Part shown: positions 51,095-62,999 of the stretch, one piece after another
Layout of the letters: each line of letters begins with the position of its first letter
Numbering within the stretch: position 1 is the first letter of the stretch
NCBI RefSeq assembly: GCF_032854445.1
Contig: NC_088296.1
Span: 310,001-374,000, forward strand
Direction: 5' to 3'
DNA length: 64,000 nt
Origin: Liolophura sinensis
Lineage: Eukaryota > Mollusca > Polyplacophora > Chitonida > Chitonidae
Notes under the pieces: model-generated
What the model was told of the DNA's origin: nothing
The model's database searches: none
The model's input: the letters and a program-made list of their open reading frames with translations, nothing else
Made by a program: the position numbers and the translations under genes

Positions 51095-51351
51095 CTGCGA
51101 GAAGAGGAGAGAAAACAAAGAGACACAGTCGTGTAGTGATCTTGTGTCCGCGCAGTTATAAGAATGACATGATGTACTATTCCTAGTAGGTTAGATCTAA
51201 TTTGTCTGGACAAACGTAAGATTGAACATTAGATATATCTCACACTTGAGTCATGTTTTGGACAACTACAGCTTACAGAAACACATCTGCTGACAATAGC
51301 CACGTGCGCATGTATAACAAACATGGGGAGGTATAACACATTTATACATAC

Positions 51352-51374
51352 GTTTTGGTGAAGTCCGTGGAACC
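51352..51374 (-). pseudogene. TRIM copy B exon 4 (23 bp)
   Basis: Micro-exon identical in sequence and splice sites to copy A. Confidence 0.8.
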
Positions 51375-51874
51375 CTGTCAACAAACAGAATTGAGCCTAC
51401 ATATAAAATCCCGTAAAGAAGAAACAGATACCTCTCCAGAGACACACAGTACAAAAGCACCCTTGGCTTTTACCTCCAACATTTAGACCATTCCCTGATC
51501 TATTACATAGCCCATATCAGCTCTCAATTCCGCTTAATAAATTCCATTGTGCTTCATACAATACAATTTCCCCTTATTTGCAAATCTGTTTACATACAAA
51601 TCTTGTTTTATTTCTTTTTAAAAAAAAAACAGCATACAATATGTTCTTTTTGACATTACATGTTGTTACTTTATTGCTTTAATCGGACCGAGGGGTACCA
51701 CTGAGCATAATAAAGCTGTTGAACTCAGGATCTAAAACTTTAGCAGATCTGGAGGCATGAGGTGGATTTGAATACCTGATCACAGTTCCTAAGGGTGGTT
51801 TGGGTCTTAGGTAACGTCTGTAGCAGAGGCAGCTGAACTAATGTTAGAGATTGTGACTTATATGCTTGACTTAC

Positions 51875-52105
51875 CTGCAAAAACTCCACGTCCATTGATG
51901 CTAATAAATCATTAGAAGCCTGTACCATCGTCTCCATTTCCTGGGCCTGTAGCTGTAAATGTTTGAGTATAGCACTACACTCCACACTCCACTGTGAATA
52001 GCGGTTTCTTATGCCATCTAAGGAGTGCTGCCTCCAGGTTTGTAAGGCTTCCAAGGCTGCAAAATAAGCCTTTTCTACTTCCTGAGTGTGAAGCTCCTGG
52101 TTTTC
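51875..52105 (-). pseudogene. TRIM copy B exon 3 (231 bp)
   Basis: Coiled-coil exon, phase 0, five residue changes against copy A in 77 codons. Confidence 0.82.
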
Positions 52106-52796
52106 CTGCCAAGCAGAAAAATCGTTTATCACCTCATCCACACCTGTAGAACTGTGTGTTCAAGAAGTTATATATGCATGCGTAAAAGGGTGAACTATAC
52201 GCGCCACATAACAGTATGGCTCCGAGGTGAAGGGGATTTCCCTTTAATCCAGTGATGTACATGTAAGTGTCCACTCAAAACCCCAAAGGTACGTCGGTCA
52301 ACCTACAGAAGGGTCGTGCCATCAAAACTGATGCTCCGAGCATGGTGAAGCCTTAGAAGCGTCCAACCTCAGACACCTGGGACTGGTTCAAACCCGAACG
52401 TTATCGCCCCATCAGATCAAATGGTGTACGTGTATATATTATAGATATTATTATGACAGCGTATGATGGGCGATGATATATCAAATGAAGTTGTCTGAGG
52501 TGGGCATATCGCGTGTGTGTCACTGAGAAGAAAGTCATAATAATGATACGATAGTCTGATCAGACAAGCCAGAAATAAGTAAATAGACTCGTCATTCACA
52601 CAAATACATCACCGCATCAGTCCGTGTATTCCCCTGTTTAAGTTCTGATAAAAAGTCTTCAATATTCGGGATTAATTCTTTAATTGTAGTCTACATATAT
52701 AATATGTGACAGAATCAGCTTTAATAGCAATATTCTACATAGTCAAAATGAGCCACAACAACATGAGACTGAACAGGTGTCATGGAAAATACCAAC

Positions 52797-52892
52797 CTGT
52801 ATCTTACTGTGCAGCCTCAGAACTCCTGACAGTGATTCCTTAGTTTCGCCTAAGACTTTCTCCAGTTCATTAGTCCTGCTCAAAACAGCTGG
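52797..52892 (-). pseudogene. TRIM copy B exon 2 (96 bp)
   Basis: Length and splice sites as in copy A, with one visible residue change near the start (Gly to Ala in PGVLSR). Confidence 0.82.
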
Positions 52893-53293
52893 CTGTAATG
52901 GGAAAAAAAAACGCTACATTAAAAAATCCGCCTTTCAAAAGACTCACTACTGTACAGGACAAAATGTCCCATTCTTCACTACACATCATAAATTTTAGGT
53001 CAGTAAACAGTTCCAAATCATGCCATATTTATTTTGATTATCGACTTATATACTAGCATGGTACACGATTTAGATAGTGATTTAAGTTATGCGACCAGAA
53101 CATTCCTTGTTTCTTTCTAACATCATTGAAAACTGTTTATCACTTTTCTTTGCATGATTCCAAAGTAATTTTGAACTTACACAATTTCTTAGTTTTTCGT
53201 GGTTTGTGTTAATAGTCGTTTTGGGAAATGACCACACGAGTATTGACTCCATTTCGGTTGATGGCTGATATACGAATATCTTTTTCACATTAC

Positions 53294-53962
53294 CTTGTCA
53301 TTCTCAGCTGCTGATGGTATATCCCGCATAGCGTGTCCCTGATGCTCAACCACACACCCCACACAGATCACCATTCGACACGGTTCACAGTACAAGTCGA
53401 ATGACCGACTGTGTCTGGGGCATGACGGCTGCTGGGTTGATTGGTGGTCCCTACTGACTTGGCCCTGTGAGGTTTCCTGAGAGAGGTGCTCCAGGGGCGA
53501 AATCAGTTGGTGACGTTTCAGAGGACCCCTCACTGAGTGACAAATAACAAGACATTCCTCACAGTAGAACACACCACAGTTGTTACAAAACTTGACAGCT
53601 TTGACGTGATTACCTTCCTCACACAGAGAACAATATGGGATGTCATCCTCAACCTATACACCAGATGAGAACCTCTCCACAATTTCTGCTAGATGAAAGT
53701 TAGGAGGTAGACCAGCCACACCTTCTCTCCCCAGACTGGTCGGTGCCCGACACACAGGGCACGCTATCAGCTGATGAACGTCCTCATACCCAGTGCTGTC
53801 GGAGCTCTCGTCTGTCTGTACATGTTTGAACTTGTCAGCGTACGAATCAATGCATTCCCTACAAAAACTGTGCTGACAGGGTAGCATTACTGGTTTCCGG
53901 AATGTTTCCATGCATATCGAACATGTGAGAACATCATCCCGCTCTTGCATACTTTCGGCCAT
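53294..53962 (-). pseudogene. TRIM copy B exon 1 with in-frame TAG
   Basis: RING cysteines and histidine are all kept (CSIC, CQHSFCREC, CPVC). TAG at 53654-53656 ends the frame after residue 102. The two B-boxes follow in the same frame (CSLC ... CNNC; CPRH ... CEPC ... CVGC). Many residues differ from copy A in the RING insert. Confidence 0.85.
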
Positions 53963-54783
53963 TATTAGTTTTTTTTTTCTGCAACAAAAACGGCAAATCG
54001 CTCAGACGGGCACCTATAAGAATGTTCCTATTTACAAAATCGTTAACGTTCAAGACAGCACACAACCTCCATCTGTTCCCGTGTTCCCACAACACACTGA
54101 GTACAGTACTTTTTATCGCTATTCTCCAATTCTCGTTTAAGAAGCATTGAAGTGTCTATACATGCACGAGGAGAGTATGCAAACCTCGCTTTCCTGAGAA
54201 AGAATCCATTCTGTTCAGTTAGAAATTTGGCCATTCTTCCTTTTATTGCGCTTTTTGGCAAAAATCTGGTCAGGCTAATTTGGGCAGAGGTGTTTTATAG
54301 TGATATTCGATAGATATATAGCTCCAATCCATAATTAGCAAGTCTGTGTGCAAAAACGAGATTATCGCTATTTAAATGTATATTGTCTAGCCAAGCCTGT
54401 TGAATACAGTGTCCATGATGGTAACTTGACCCTATATACTGTATGATAATTGGGCCAAACCTCTGGAATATCTCTATCTGCAGAAGTTTATACAATATAT
54501 AACAGATATAATAAACACGGCATTACTAATAGTGACACAAGCATTTCTTACTTATATTAAAACAGTTACAAACCAAGGTCAAATTTTGTATCCCAGCTCC
54601 CAGTGTTTTTTTAGAAAGCACAGAAGTAAAGACTACAATACACCTGCTTATCAATCAAAACGATTAAACCGTAAAATGTTGACTTCGTTCCAATGTGTGA
54701 CGTACATGACCGATTAGACACAGTGCTATAACAGGGACAGCCTGTCATAGCACCGTATCAACTCAAAGCCTGGATTGGAGATA

Positions 54784-55022
54784 TGTTTATTTATTTTATT
54801 GGTGTTTTACGCCGTAATCAAGAATATTTCACTTATACGACGGCGAGCAGCAATATAGTGAGAGGAAACCCACCACCATCCGCAGGTTGCATCCAGACCT
54901 TCCCACATTCGGCCGGGGAGAAGCCGGCATGAGCTGGACTTGAACTCACAGCAACTGCATTGGTGAGAGGATACTGGGTCATTGAGCTGCGCTAGCGCGC
55001 AAACCGACTGAGCCACGGAGTT
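54784..55022 (-). mobile_element. SINE, duplication copy 1
   Basis: Counterpart of 25063-25310. Tail at the left 'ttggtgttttacgccgtaat', head 'gagccacggagttc' at the right. Confidence 0.82.
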
Positions 55023-55149
55023 CAGTGCATACCTTAGGTTTGAGCCCCCCTCCAAGTCGGGAGACCTTAGACCTGAGTCGCGTCATACCAAAGACTTCGA
55101 AAATGGTATTTCTTACTCTTCAGCTTGGGATATGAGAACATGTACATCC

Positions 55150-55850
55150 TAACCATGATTTTTTTTCTGTTACAATTTTTATATTTGGAGCAGAAAGGCG
55201 AACGTTGTAAGTAAACACACAGCGTTCCATACATGTCGGTTGCTCTGGTTATCTACATGTATGTAGGCCCAACCCCAGACAACACGTCAGTGGCAAGCAA
55301 CGACCTTCAGCAAAACCCTACATAATGCTTCTCAAGGTCAAAGCTTCAGAAAAGTACATTAATAACGTACTATCGCCCTGTATATATAGTGAGAAGATCG
55401 ACATAACTGGACAGTATGAACTTGCCCCTAATTCAATTAGTCGTTTTTCTTGAGAAGAAAATATTCCAACTGTTTATAGACAGTGTCAGAGTTTCACACA
55501 CAGATCGAGAGTAGAGTCTATACAGAGACACACACCATTAATCGTACGTCGACTTCGTGAGGATAAGCAGACCATTTACATTCTGTATGAGAGCCGTTCA
55601 CACGATTAAGTAAAGACAACTCCCTCACCTGACAGAAATATCTAGATATAACAATAGGCCTACCCCATCTTACAAGACTTACCTGTCGACACTATTCCCA
55701 CCGTGTTTCACTACTTGATAAAACTGCGCAGATTGAAACAGAAACTACTTGGTTCCGAGAAATAGGTCATCCGAGCAGGAGAGGTAAATCCCTCAGTATG
55801 CTTGTACACATTTATACTACATGACATCTCCACAATTGTAGCACAGTTCC
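55150..55850 (-). promoter_or_regulatory. First-exon module I, duplication copy 1
   Basis: Minus-strand TATAAA at 55811-55816 and donor 'gtcgacag|gtaagt' with exon end 55683. On the plus strand 'ccctgtatatatagtgagaagatcgaca' type sequence lies further downstream of the exon. Absent from unit A, where a deletion joins 'agttc' to 'agttc'. Confidence 0.38.
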
Positions 55851-55997
55851 CTCAACAACTCAAGAATGTGCACATAATCTTTAAAATTATGGCCGATGCA
55901 ATGGCCGTTATTTACATAGTACGGCTTTAACTGCAACTGATCGGATGGCTCACAGATGAACGGTCATAACAGTTTACTTTAACAATATTATTTACCT

Positions 55998-56229
55998 TTT
56001 TGGTTAGCGTTTTACGCCACACTTAAGAATATTTCACTTATACGACCGCCGCCAGCATTATAGTGGGAGGAAACCGGGGCCCGAAGCGCCCGGGTTCCAT
56101 CCCACTATATGCTGGCAGACTTTCCCACATACGGCTGGAGAGGAAGTTAGCATGGACTGGACTTGGGCGGTAGGCTTCTTCGCCATTGCTCCGTGCTCGT
56201 GTGCTAATAATCTCGGCCACTGAAGCCCC
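55998..56229 (-). mobile_element. SINE variant with hairpin rewrite
   Basis: Counterpart of 25448-25690. Positions 56083-56113 differ completely from the other copies and form a near-perfect inverted repeat with 56051-56079. Confidence 0.8.
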
Positions 56230-56339
56230 TATGAGCAATTGATATAGGCTATCATACAACAGACGGACTGGCGTACAGGGATTAGATGAAACGATTATAC
56301 ACGTATAACATGACTTTTTTTTACTGTCACATTTTTTTT

Positions 56340-57010
56340 TTTTTAATATTTACACGTTGTAAGTAAATGAACAGCGATCCATAGAGGCATGATATCCGCG
56401 CTATGTGTGCCATAGGCAGCACGTCACCGCCAGTAATCGAACTTCAGCACAACTCCAATATGCTATTCAAGGTTAAAGTTTTACGACCTCAAATTAATAA
56501 CGTAATATCGCCTTGTTAGAAGATCGACACAGTCAAACAGTATAAAACTGAACAAAAATCAGTCGTTTTCCTTGATACGCAAATATCGACGGTTCTAGGC
56601 TCACACGCAGGCTGGCATGGCTGATGTTAAAATCTATAAAAGAAAGCGTCCCATTTGTATATCTACGCTGTGTCGATTTGAGGACGAGCAGGCCAATTAA
56701 ACTGTGTCTGACTGAATGAGAATAGGCAACAGCTACAATAGTTGCCCACTTGAGCAGACCAATTAAACTGTGTCTGACAGCGGGTGACACGATCAAGTAA
56801 AGACAACTCCTTAACCTGACAGATCGTTTCCATCCAAACTACATATAATCGTCTCACAGAGCTTACCTGTCCACACAAATCCCACCTGGCTCCACAACTT
56901 GGTGAAACTGAACAGATTGGAATAGAAAATACTTAGTTCTGAGAAATGCACCTGATCTGTACAGGGGAGGTAAATCCCTCAGTATGTTTGCGCACATTTA
57001 CACTCTGTGA
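56340..57010 (-). promoter_or_regulatory. First-exon module II, duplication copy 1
   Basis: Donor 'gtggacag|gtaagc' with exon end 56867. The TATA position reads TGTAAA (56997-57002). It also contains an internal direct repeat of 'caattaaactgtgtctgac' (56692-56712 and 56761-56780), about 68 bp apart, not present in unit A. Confidence 0.33.
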
Positions 57011-58058
57011 CATCTCAAGAATGGTTTCCACAACTCGCCATTAACTTAAGGCCCAACCGTGAATGTCACATTTCAACGAACAATCAGTTTCCCACAAAAT
57101 TACTTCAGAAAATGGGTTCAAATCATTTATATTTGCTATCCCGTTTAGGTTCAAACAGAATACATTGGAAGTATAGTTGAGAAATGTCAGATGGATTTTC
57201 TCAAACCAGTATAATGAGGACAGGCAATAGCTACAATAGTTGCCCACTTGATTCAAGCGGCATTACCCTCGTGGGGTCTCCAGGCTGAAAAGAATACGAC
57301 CTCAGTCTTCTTGGCAAGCTTGTCGTAAAAAGCGCCTAACGTAGAGCTCTACCGTGAGGCCTCGGTGAAATATACACTCACATCTCCTATATTTGTGTGA
57401 GGGACCATAGAGGAATAAGCCTACCTGTTTGCCCTGGGTTTGCAACCCTTACTTGAAGAGAACGGTCTTGCGAGATTTTCAAGCCCAACACTTCACTTCG
57501 GCTCTTCTTTAGAGACTGAAGATCGGGTTGGCCCAGTTGGCTAATCGGTTGGAGCAGATATGCTCCGAACTAAAATCACAAGGGTGTGTAGATGTCAAGC
57601 GATACGCAACATATAAAAAACGATGATACTTATCTCCATCTGATAACCCCTCTTTTCCTCAGTCGATCTCTACACCGCCGAAGTAGATCTGTACAAACCT
57701 AATATGCTTTGCCTGTATTAAGACAATAAAACGTTAAAATTGCGACGAAGCGTATATGATCTCCTCTATGGACTGTCTTCTCTTTATAAAAGAGAAACAG
57801 GTCATTACCTCAAAAGAAACAATTCAAAAAGCACGTCACCTTATCTCTTCCGCGAACAGTGTCCTGAAAACTTCATTCGCCAGAGTGGAGAGTATCAACA
57901 TGTGTTGACACTCAAATATCACTGACTTGCCAATGATTGGTTACGGTAAACCTAAAACAATATCTGTGAAAGAATTAACTAACTTGTCAATAAATCTACG
58001 TCTGCATCTGACTGTATACTCAGTCAAGGCATCGCTGGACTGAAGTTTTTATAATATC

Positions 58059-58314
58059 TCGGGGCCGAGGTGGTTAGTGTGTCAGCGCGACGCCTTGGCC
58101 CAGGGGGATCTCACCAACGCGTCGGCTGTGAGTCCAAATCCAGCCTAGGCTGTCTTCCTTTCTGCTCATACGTGAGAGGGTCTGACTGCAACCTGCGGAT
58201 GGTCGTGGTTTCCCCCGGGATCTGCGCAGTTTCCTCCCACCATAATGCTGGCGGTCGTCATATAAGTGAAATATTCTTGTGTCCGGAGTAAAACACCAAC
58301 AAAATAAATAAATA
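58059..58314 (+). mobile_element. SINE, plus strand, duplication copy 1
   Basis: Counterpart of 27418-27670; head 'ggggccgaggtggttagtg', tail 'attcttgtgtccggagtaaa'. Confidence 0.8.
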
Positions 58315-58439
58315 AATTCATTAAACATCTCCGGCGCAATTATCAAAAGCTTTACCTAGAGCAATAACACTGTTTTGCTGCAGGACGTCCTAAATCTTTA
58401 GTTGTCAGCACTGAAAATGCTGACCAATTCTCCACTTTA

Positions 58440-58561
58440 AGATCAAAGTCTAAAACTTCATTTTCCCTGTTCTTTATACCCAGGGTGGGCTTTATTATGT
58501 AGATTTGTGGTCGTAACAACGTATAGAACGTGTGGTCAGTAATATTTATTATAAGTTTCTA
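58440..58561 (+). mobile_element. LINE RT fragment cut by tandem-duplication junction
   Basis: The first part of the same LINE as 27850 and 63000, broken at 58561 where the second duplication copy begins. Confidence 0.65.
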
Positions 58562-59332
58562 ATAAGAATGTTCCTATTTACAAAATCGTTAACGTTCAAG
58601 ACAGCACACAACCTCCATCTGTTCCCGTGTTCCCACAACACACTGAGTACAGTACTTTTTATCGCTATTCTCCAATTCTCGTTTAAGAAGCATTGACGTG
58701 TCTATACATGCACGAGGAGAGTATGCAAACCTCGCTTTCCTGAGAAAGAATCCATTCTGTTCAGTTAGAAATTTGGCCATTCTTCCTTTTATTGCGCTTT
58801 TTGGCAAAAATCTGGTCAGGCTAATTTGGGCAGAGGTGTTTTATAGTGATATTCGATAGATATATAGCTCCAATCCATAATTAGCAAGTCTGTGTGCAAA
58901 AACGAGATTATCGCTATTTAAATGTATATTGTCTAGCCAAGCCTGTTGAATACAGTGTCCATGATGGTAACTTGACCCTATATACTGTATGATAATTGGG
59001 CCAAACCTCTGGAATATCTCTATCTGCAGAAGTTTATACAATATATAACAGATATGATAAACACGGCATTACTAATAGTGACACAAGCATTTCTTACTTA
59101 TATTAAAACAGTTACAAACCAAGGTCAAATTTTGTATCCCAGCTCCCAGTGTTTTTTTAGAAAGCACAGAAGTAAAGACTACAATACACCTGCTTATCAA
59201 TCAAAACGATTAAACCGTAAAATGTTGACTTCGTTCCAATGTGTGACGTACATGACCGATTAGACACAGTGCTATAACAGGGACAGCCTGTCATAGCACC
59301 GTATCAACTCAAAGCCTGGATTGGAGATATGT

Positions 59333-59568
59333 TTATTTATTTGATTGGTGTTTTACGCCGTGCTCAAGAATATTTCACTTATACGACGGCGAGCAGCAAT
59401 ATAGTGAGAGGAAACCCACCACCATCCGCAGGTTGCATCCAGACCTTCCCACATTCGGCCGGGGAGAAGCCGGCATGAGCTGGACTTGAACTCACAGCAA
59501 CTGCATTGGTGAGCGGATACTGGGTCATTGAGCTGCGCTAGCGCGCAAACCGACTGAGCCACGGAGTT
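59333..59568 (-). mobile_element. SINE, duplication copy 2
   Basis: Copy of 54784-55022 with only a few substitutions, mainly in the tail. Confidence 0.82.
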
Positions 59569-59699
59569 CAGTGCATGCCTTAGGTTTGAGCCCCCCTCCA
59601 ATTCGGGAGACCTTAGACCTGAGTCGCGTCATACCAAAGACTTCGAAAATGGTATTTCTTACTCTTCAGCTTGGGATATGAGAACATGTACATCCTAAC

Positions 59700-60400
59700 C
59701 ATGATTTTTTTACTGTTACAATTTTTATATTTGGAGCAGAAAGGCGAACGTTGTAAGTAAACACACAGCGTTCCATACATGTCGGTTGCTCTGGTTATCT
59801 ACATGTATGTAGGCCCAACCCCAGACAACACGTCAGTGGCAAGCAACGACCTTCAGCAAAACCCTACATAATGCTTCTCAAGGTCAAAGCTTCAGAAAAG
59901 TACATTAATAACGTACTATCGCCCTGTATATATAGTGAGAAGATCGACATAACTGGACAGTATGAACTTGCCCCTAATTCAATTAGTCGTTTTTCTTGAG
60001 AAGAAAATATTCCAACTGTTTATAGACAGTGTCAGAGTTTCACACACAGATCGAGAGTAGAGTCTATACAGAGACACACACATTAATCGTACGTCGACTT
60101 CGTGAGGATAAGCAGACCATTTACATTCTGTATGAGAGCCGTTCACACGATTAAGTAAAGACAACTCCCTCACCTGACAGAAATATCTAGATATAACAAT
60201 AGGCCTACCCCATCTTACAAGACTTACCTGTCGACACTATTCCCACCGTGTTTCACTACTTGATAAAACTGCGCAGATTGAAACAGAAACTACTTGGTTC
60301 CGAGAAATAGGTCATCCGAGCAGGAGAGGTAAATCCCTCAGTATGCTTGTACACATTTATACTACATGACATCTCCACAATTGTAGCACAGTTCCCTCAA
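59700..60400 (-). promoter_or_regulatory. First-exon module I, duplication copy 2
   Basis: TATAAA on the minus strand at 60356-60361, donor exon end 60228. Nearly identical to 55150-55850. Confidence 0.36.
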
Positions 60401-60542
60401 CAACTCAAGAATGTGCACATAATCTTTAAAATTATGGCCGATGCAATGGCCGTTATTTACATAGTACGGCTTTAACTGCAACTGATCGGATAGCTCACAG
60501 ATGAACGGTCATAACAGTTTACTTTAACAATATTATTTACTT

Positions 60543-60774
60543 ATTTGGTTAGCGTTTTACGCCACACTTAAGAATATTTCACTTATACGACCGCCGCCAG
60601 CATTATAGTGGGAGGAAACCGGGGCCCGGTGGAAGCCCGGGACCATCCGCATGATGCTTGCAGACTTTCCCACATACGGCTGGAGAGGAAGTTAGCATGG
60701 ACTGGACTTGGGCGGTAGGCTTCTTCGCCATTGCTCCGTGCTCGTGTGCTAATAATCTCGGCTACTGAAGCCCC
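60543..60774 (-). mobile_element. SINE variant, duplication copy 2
   Basis: Copy of 55998-56229 but with the ancestral body 'cccggtggaagcccgggac', as in unit A at 25538-25556. Confidence 0.8.
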
Positions 60775-60889
60775 TATGAGCAATTGATATAGGCTATCAT
60801 ACAACAGACGGACTGGCGTACAGGGATTAGATGAACGATTATACACGTATAACATGACTTTTTTTTACTGTCACATTTTTTTTTTTTTA

Positions 60890-61560
60890 ATATTTATACG
60901 TTGTAAGTAAATGAACAGCGATCCATAGAGGCATGATATCCGCGCTATGTGTGCCATAGGCAGCACGTCACCGCCAGTAATCGACCTTCAGCACAACTCC
61001 AATATGCTATTCAAGGTTAAAATTTTACGAGCTCAAATTAATAACGTAATATCGCCTTGTTAGAAGATCGACACAGTCAAACAGTATAAAACTGAACAAA
61101 AATCAGTCGTTTTCCTTGATACGCAAATATCGACGGTTCTAGGCTCACACGCAGGCTGGCATGGCTGATGTTAAAATCTATAAAAGAAAGCGTCCCATTT
61201 GTATATCTACGCTGTGTCGATTTGAGGACGAGCAGGCCAATTAAACTGTGTCTGACTGAATGAGAATAGGCAACAGCTACAATAGTTGCCCACTTGAGCA
61301 GACCAATTAAACTGTGTCTGACAGCGGGTGACACGATCAAGTAAAGACAACTCCTTAACCTGACAGATCGTTTCCATCCAAACTACATATAATCGTCTCA
61401 CAGAGCTTACCTGTCCACACAAATCCCACCTGGCTCCACAACTTGGTGAAACTGAACAGATTGGAATAGAAAATACTTAGTTCTGAGAAATGCACCTGAT
61501 CTGTACAGGGGAGGTAAACCCCTCAGTATGTTTGCGCACATTTACACTCTGTGACATCTC
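60890..61560 (-). promoter_or_regulatory. First-exon module II, duplication copy 2
   Basis: Donor exon end 61411, degenerate TATA (TGTAAA at 61541-61546). Also has the internal repeat of 'caattaaactgtgtctgac'. Confidence 0.33.
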
Positions 61561-62601
61561 AAGAATGGTTTCCACAACTCGCCATTAACTTAAGGCCCAA
61601 CCGTGAATGTCACATTTCAACGAACAATCAGTTTCCCACAAAATTACTTCAGAAAATGGGTTCAAATCATTTATATTTGCTATCCCGTTTAGGTTCAAAC
61701 AGAATACATTGGAAGTATAGTTGAGAAATGTCAGATGGATTTTCTCAAACCAGTATAATGAGGATAGGCAATAGCTACAATAGTTGCCCACTTGATTCAA
61801 GCGGCATTACCCTCGTGGGGTCTCCAGGCTGAAAAGAATACGACCTCAGTCTTCTTGGCAAGCTTGTCGTAAAAAGCGCCTAACGTAGAGCTCTACCGTG
61901 AGGCCTCGGTGAAATATACACTCACATCTCCTATATTTGTGTGAGGGACCATAGAGGAATAAGCCTACCTGCTTGCCCTGGGTTGCGACCCTTACTTGAA
62001 GAGAACGGTCTTGCGAGATTTTCAAGCCCAACACTTCACATCGGCTCTTCTTTAGAGACTGAAGATCGGGTTGGCCCAGTTTGGCTAATCGGTTGGAGCA
62101 GATATGCTCCGAACTAAAATCACAAGGGTGTGTAGATGTCAAGCGATACGCAACATATAAAAAACGATGATACTTATCTCCATCTGATAACCCCTCTTTT
62201 CCTCAGTCGATCTCTACACCGCCGAAGTAGATCTGTACAAACCTAATATGCTTTGCCTGTATTAAGACAATAAAACGTTAAAATTGCGACGAAGCGTATA
62301 TGATCTCCTCTATGGACTGTCTTCTCTTTATAAAAGAGAAACAGGTCATTACCTCAAAAGAAACAATTCAAAAAGCACGTCACCTTATCTCTTCCGCGAA
62401 CAGTGTCCTGAAAACTTCATTCGCCAGAGTGGAGAGTATCAACATGTGTTGACACTCAAATATCACTGACTTGCCAATGATTGGTTACGGTAAACCTAAA
62501 ACAATATCTGTGAAAGAATTAACTAACTTGTCAATAAATCTACGTCTGCATCTGACTGTATACTCAGTCAAGGCATCGCTGGACTGAAGTTTTTATAATA
62601 T

Positions 62602-62858
62602 CTCGGGGCCGAGGTGGTTAGTGTGTCAGCGCGACGCCTTGGCCCAGGGGGATCTCACCAACGCGTCGGCTGTGAGTCCAAATCCAGCCTAGGCTGTCTT
62701 CCTTTCTGCTCATACGTGAGAGGGTCTGACTGCAACCTGCGGATGGTCGTGGTTTCCCCCGGGATCTGCGCAGTTTCCTCCCACCATAATGCTGGCGGTC
62801 GTCATATAAGTGAAATATTCTTGTGTCCGGAGTAAAACACCAACAAAATAAATAAATA
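62602..62858 (+). mobile_element. SINE, plus strand, duplication copy 2
   Basis: Copy of 58059-58314, nearly identical. Confidence 0.8.
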
Positions 62859-62999
62859 AATTCATTAAACATCTCCGGCGCAATTATCAAAAGCTTTACC
62901 TAGAGCAATAACACTGTTTTGCTGCAGGACGTCCTAAATCTTTAGTTGTCAGCACTGAAAATGCTGACCAATTCTCCACTTTAAGATCAAAGTCTAAAA

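Larger units (their letters stand above)
47101..53962 (-). pseudogene. TRIM gene copy B with premature stop
   Basis: Same six coding exons as copy A: 53962-53294, 52892-52797, 52105-51875, 51374-51352, 51094-50907 and 47693-47101. Lengths are 669, 96, 231, 23, 188 and 593 bp, and splice sites are canonical. The only inactivating change seen is TAG at 53654-53656 (codon 103), where copy A has ACT. It sits between the RING and B-box 1. Everything downstream stays in frame through 600 codons, so the lesion is recent, an allele, or an assembly error. If translated to the stop, a RING-only protein of 102 aa would result. The SPRY exon has 21 extra bases from expansion of a Ser/Gly/Val repeat. Confidence 0.85.
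54016..58561. repeat. 4.55-kb tandem duplication, copy 1
   Basis: A direct repeat of 54016-58561 and 58562-63106, near identity. It covers the DNA upstream of TRIM B: two SINEs, two first-exon modules, the older dispersed module, a SINE and the start of a LINE RT fragment. The TRIM coding exons and their 5' acceptor (53979) are just outside. Copy 1 ends inside the LINE. Confidence 0.9.

Noticed and set aside
58074-58346. Frame of 90 codons repeated at 27436 and 62618
   Set aside because: Covers the SINE at 27418/58059/62602 in antisense. Repeated occurrence is due to duplication.
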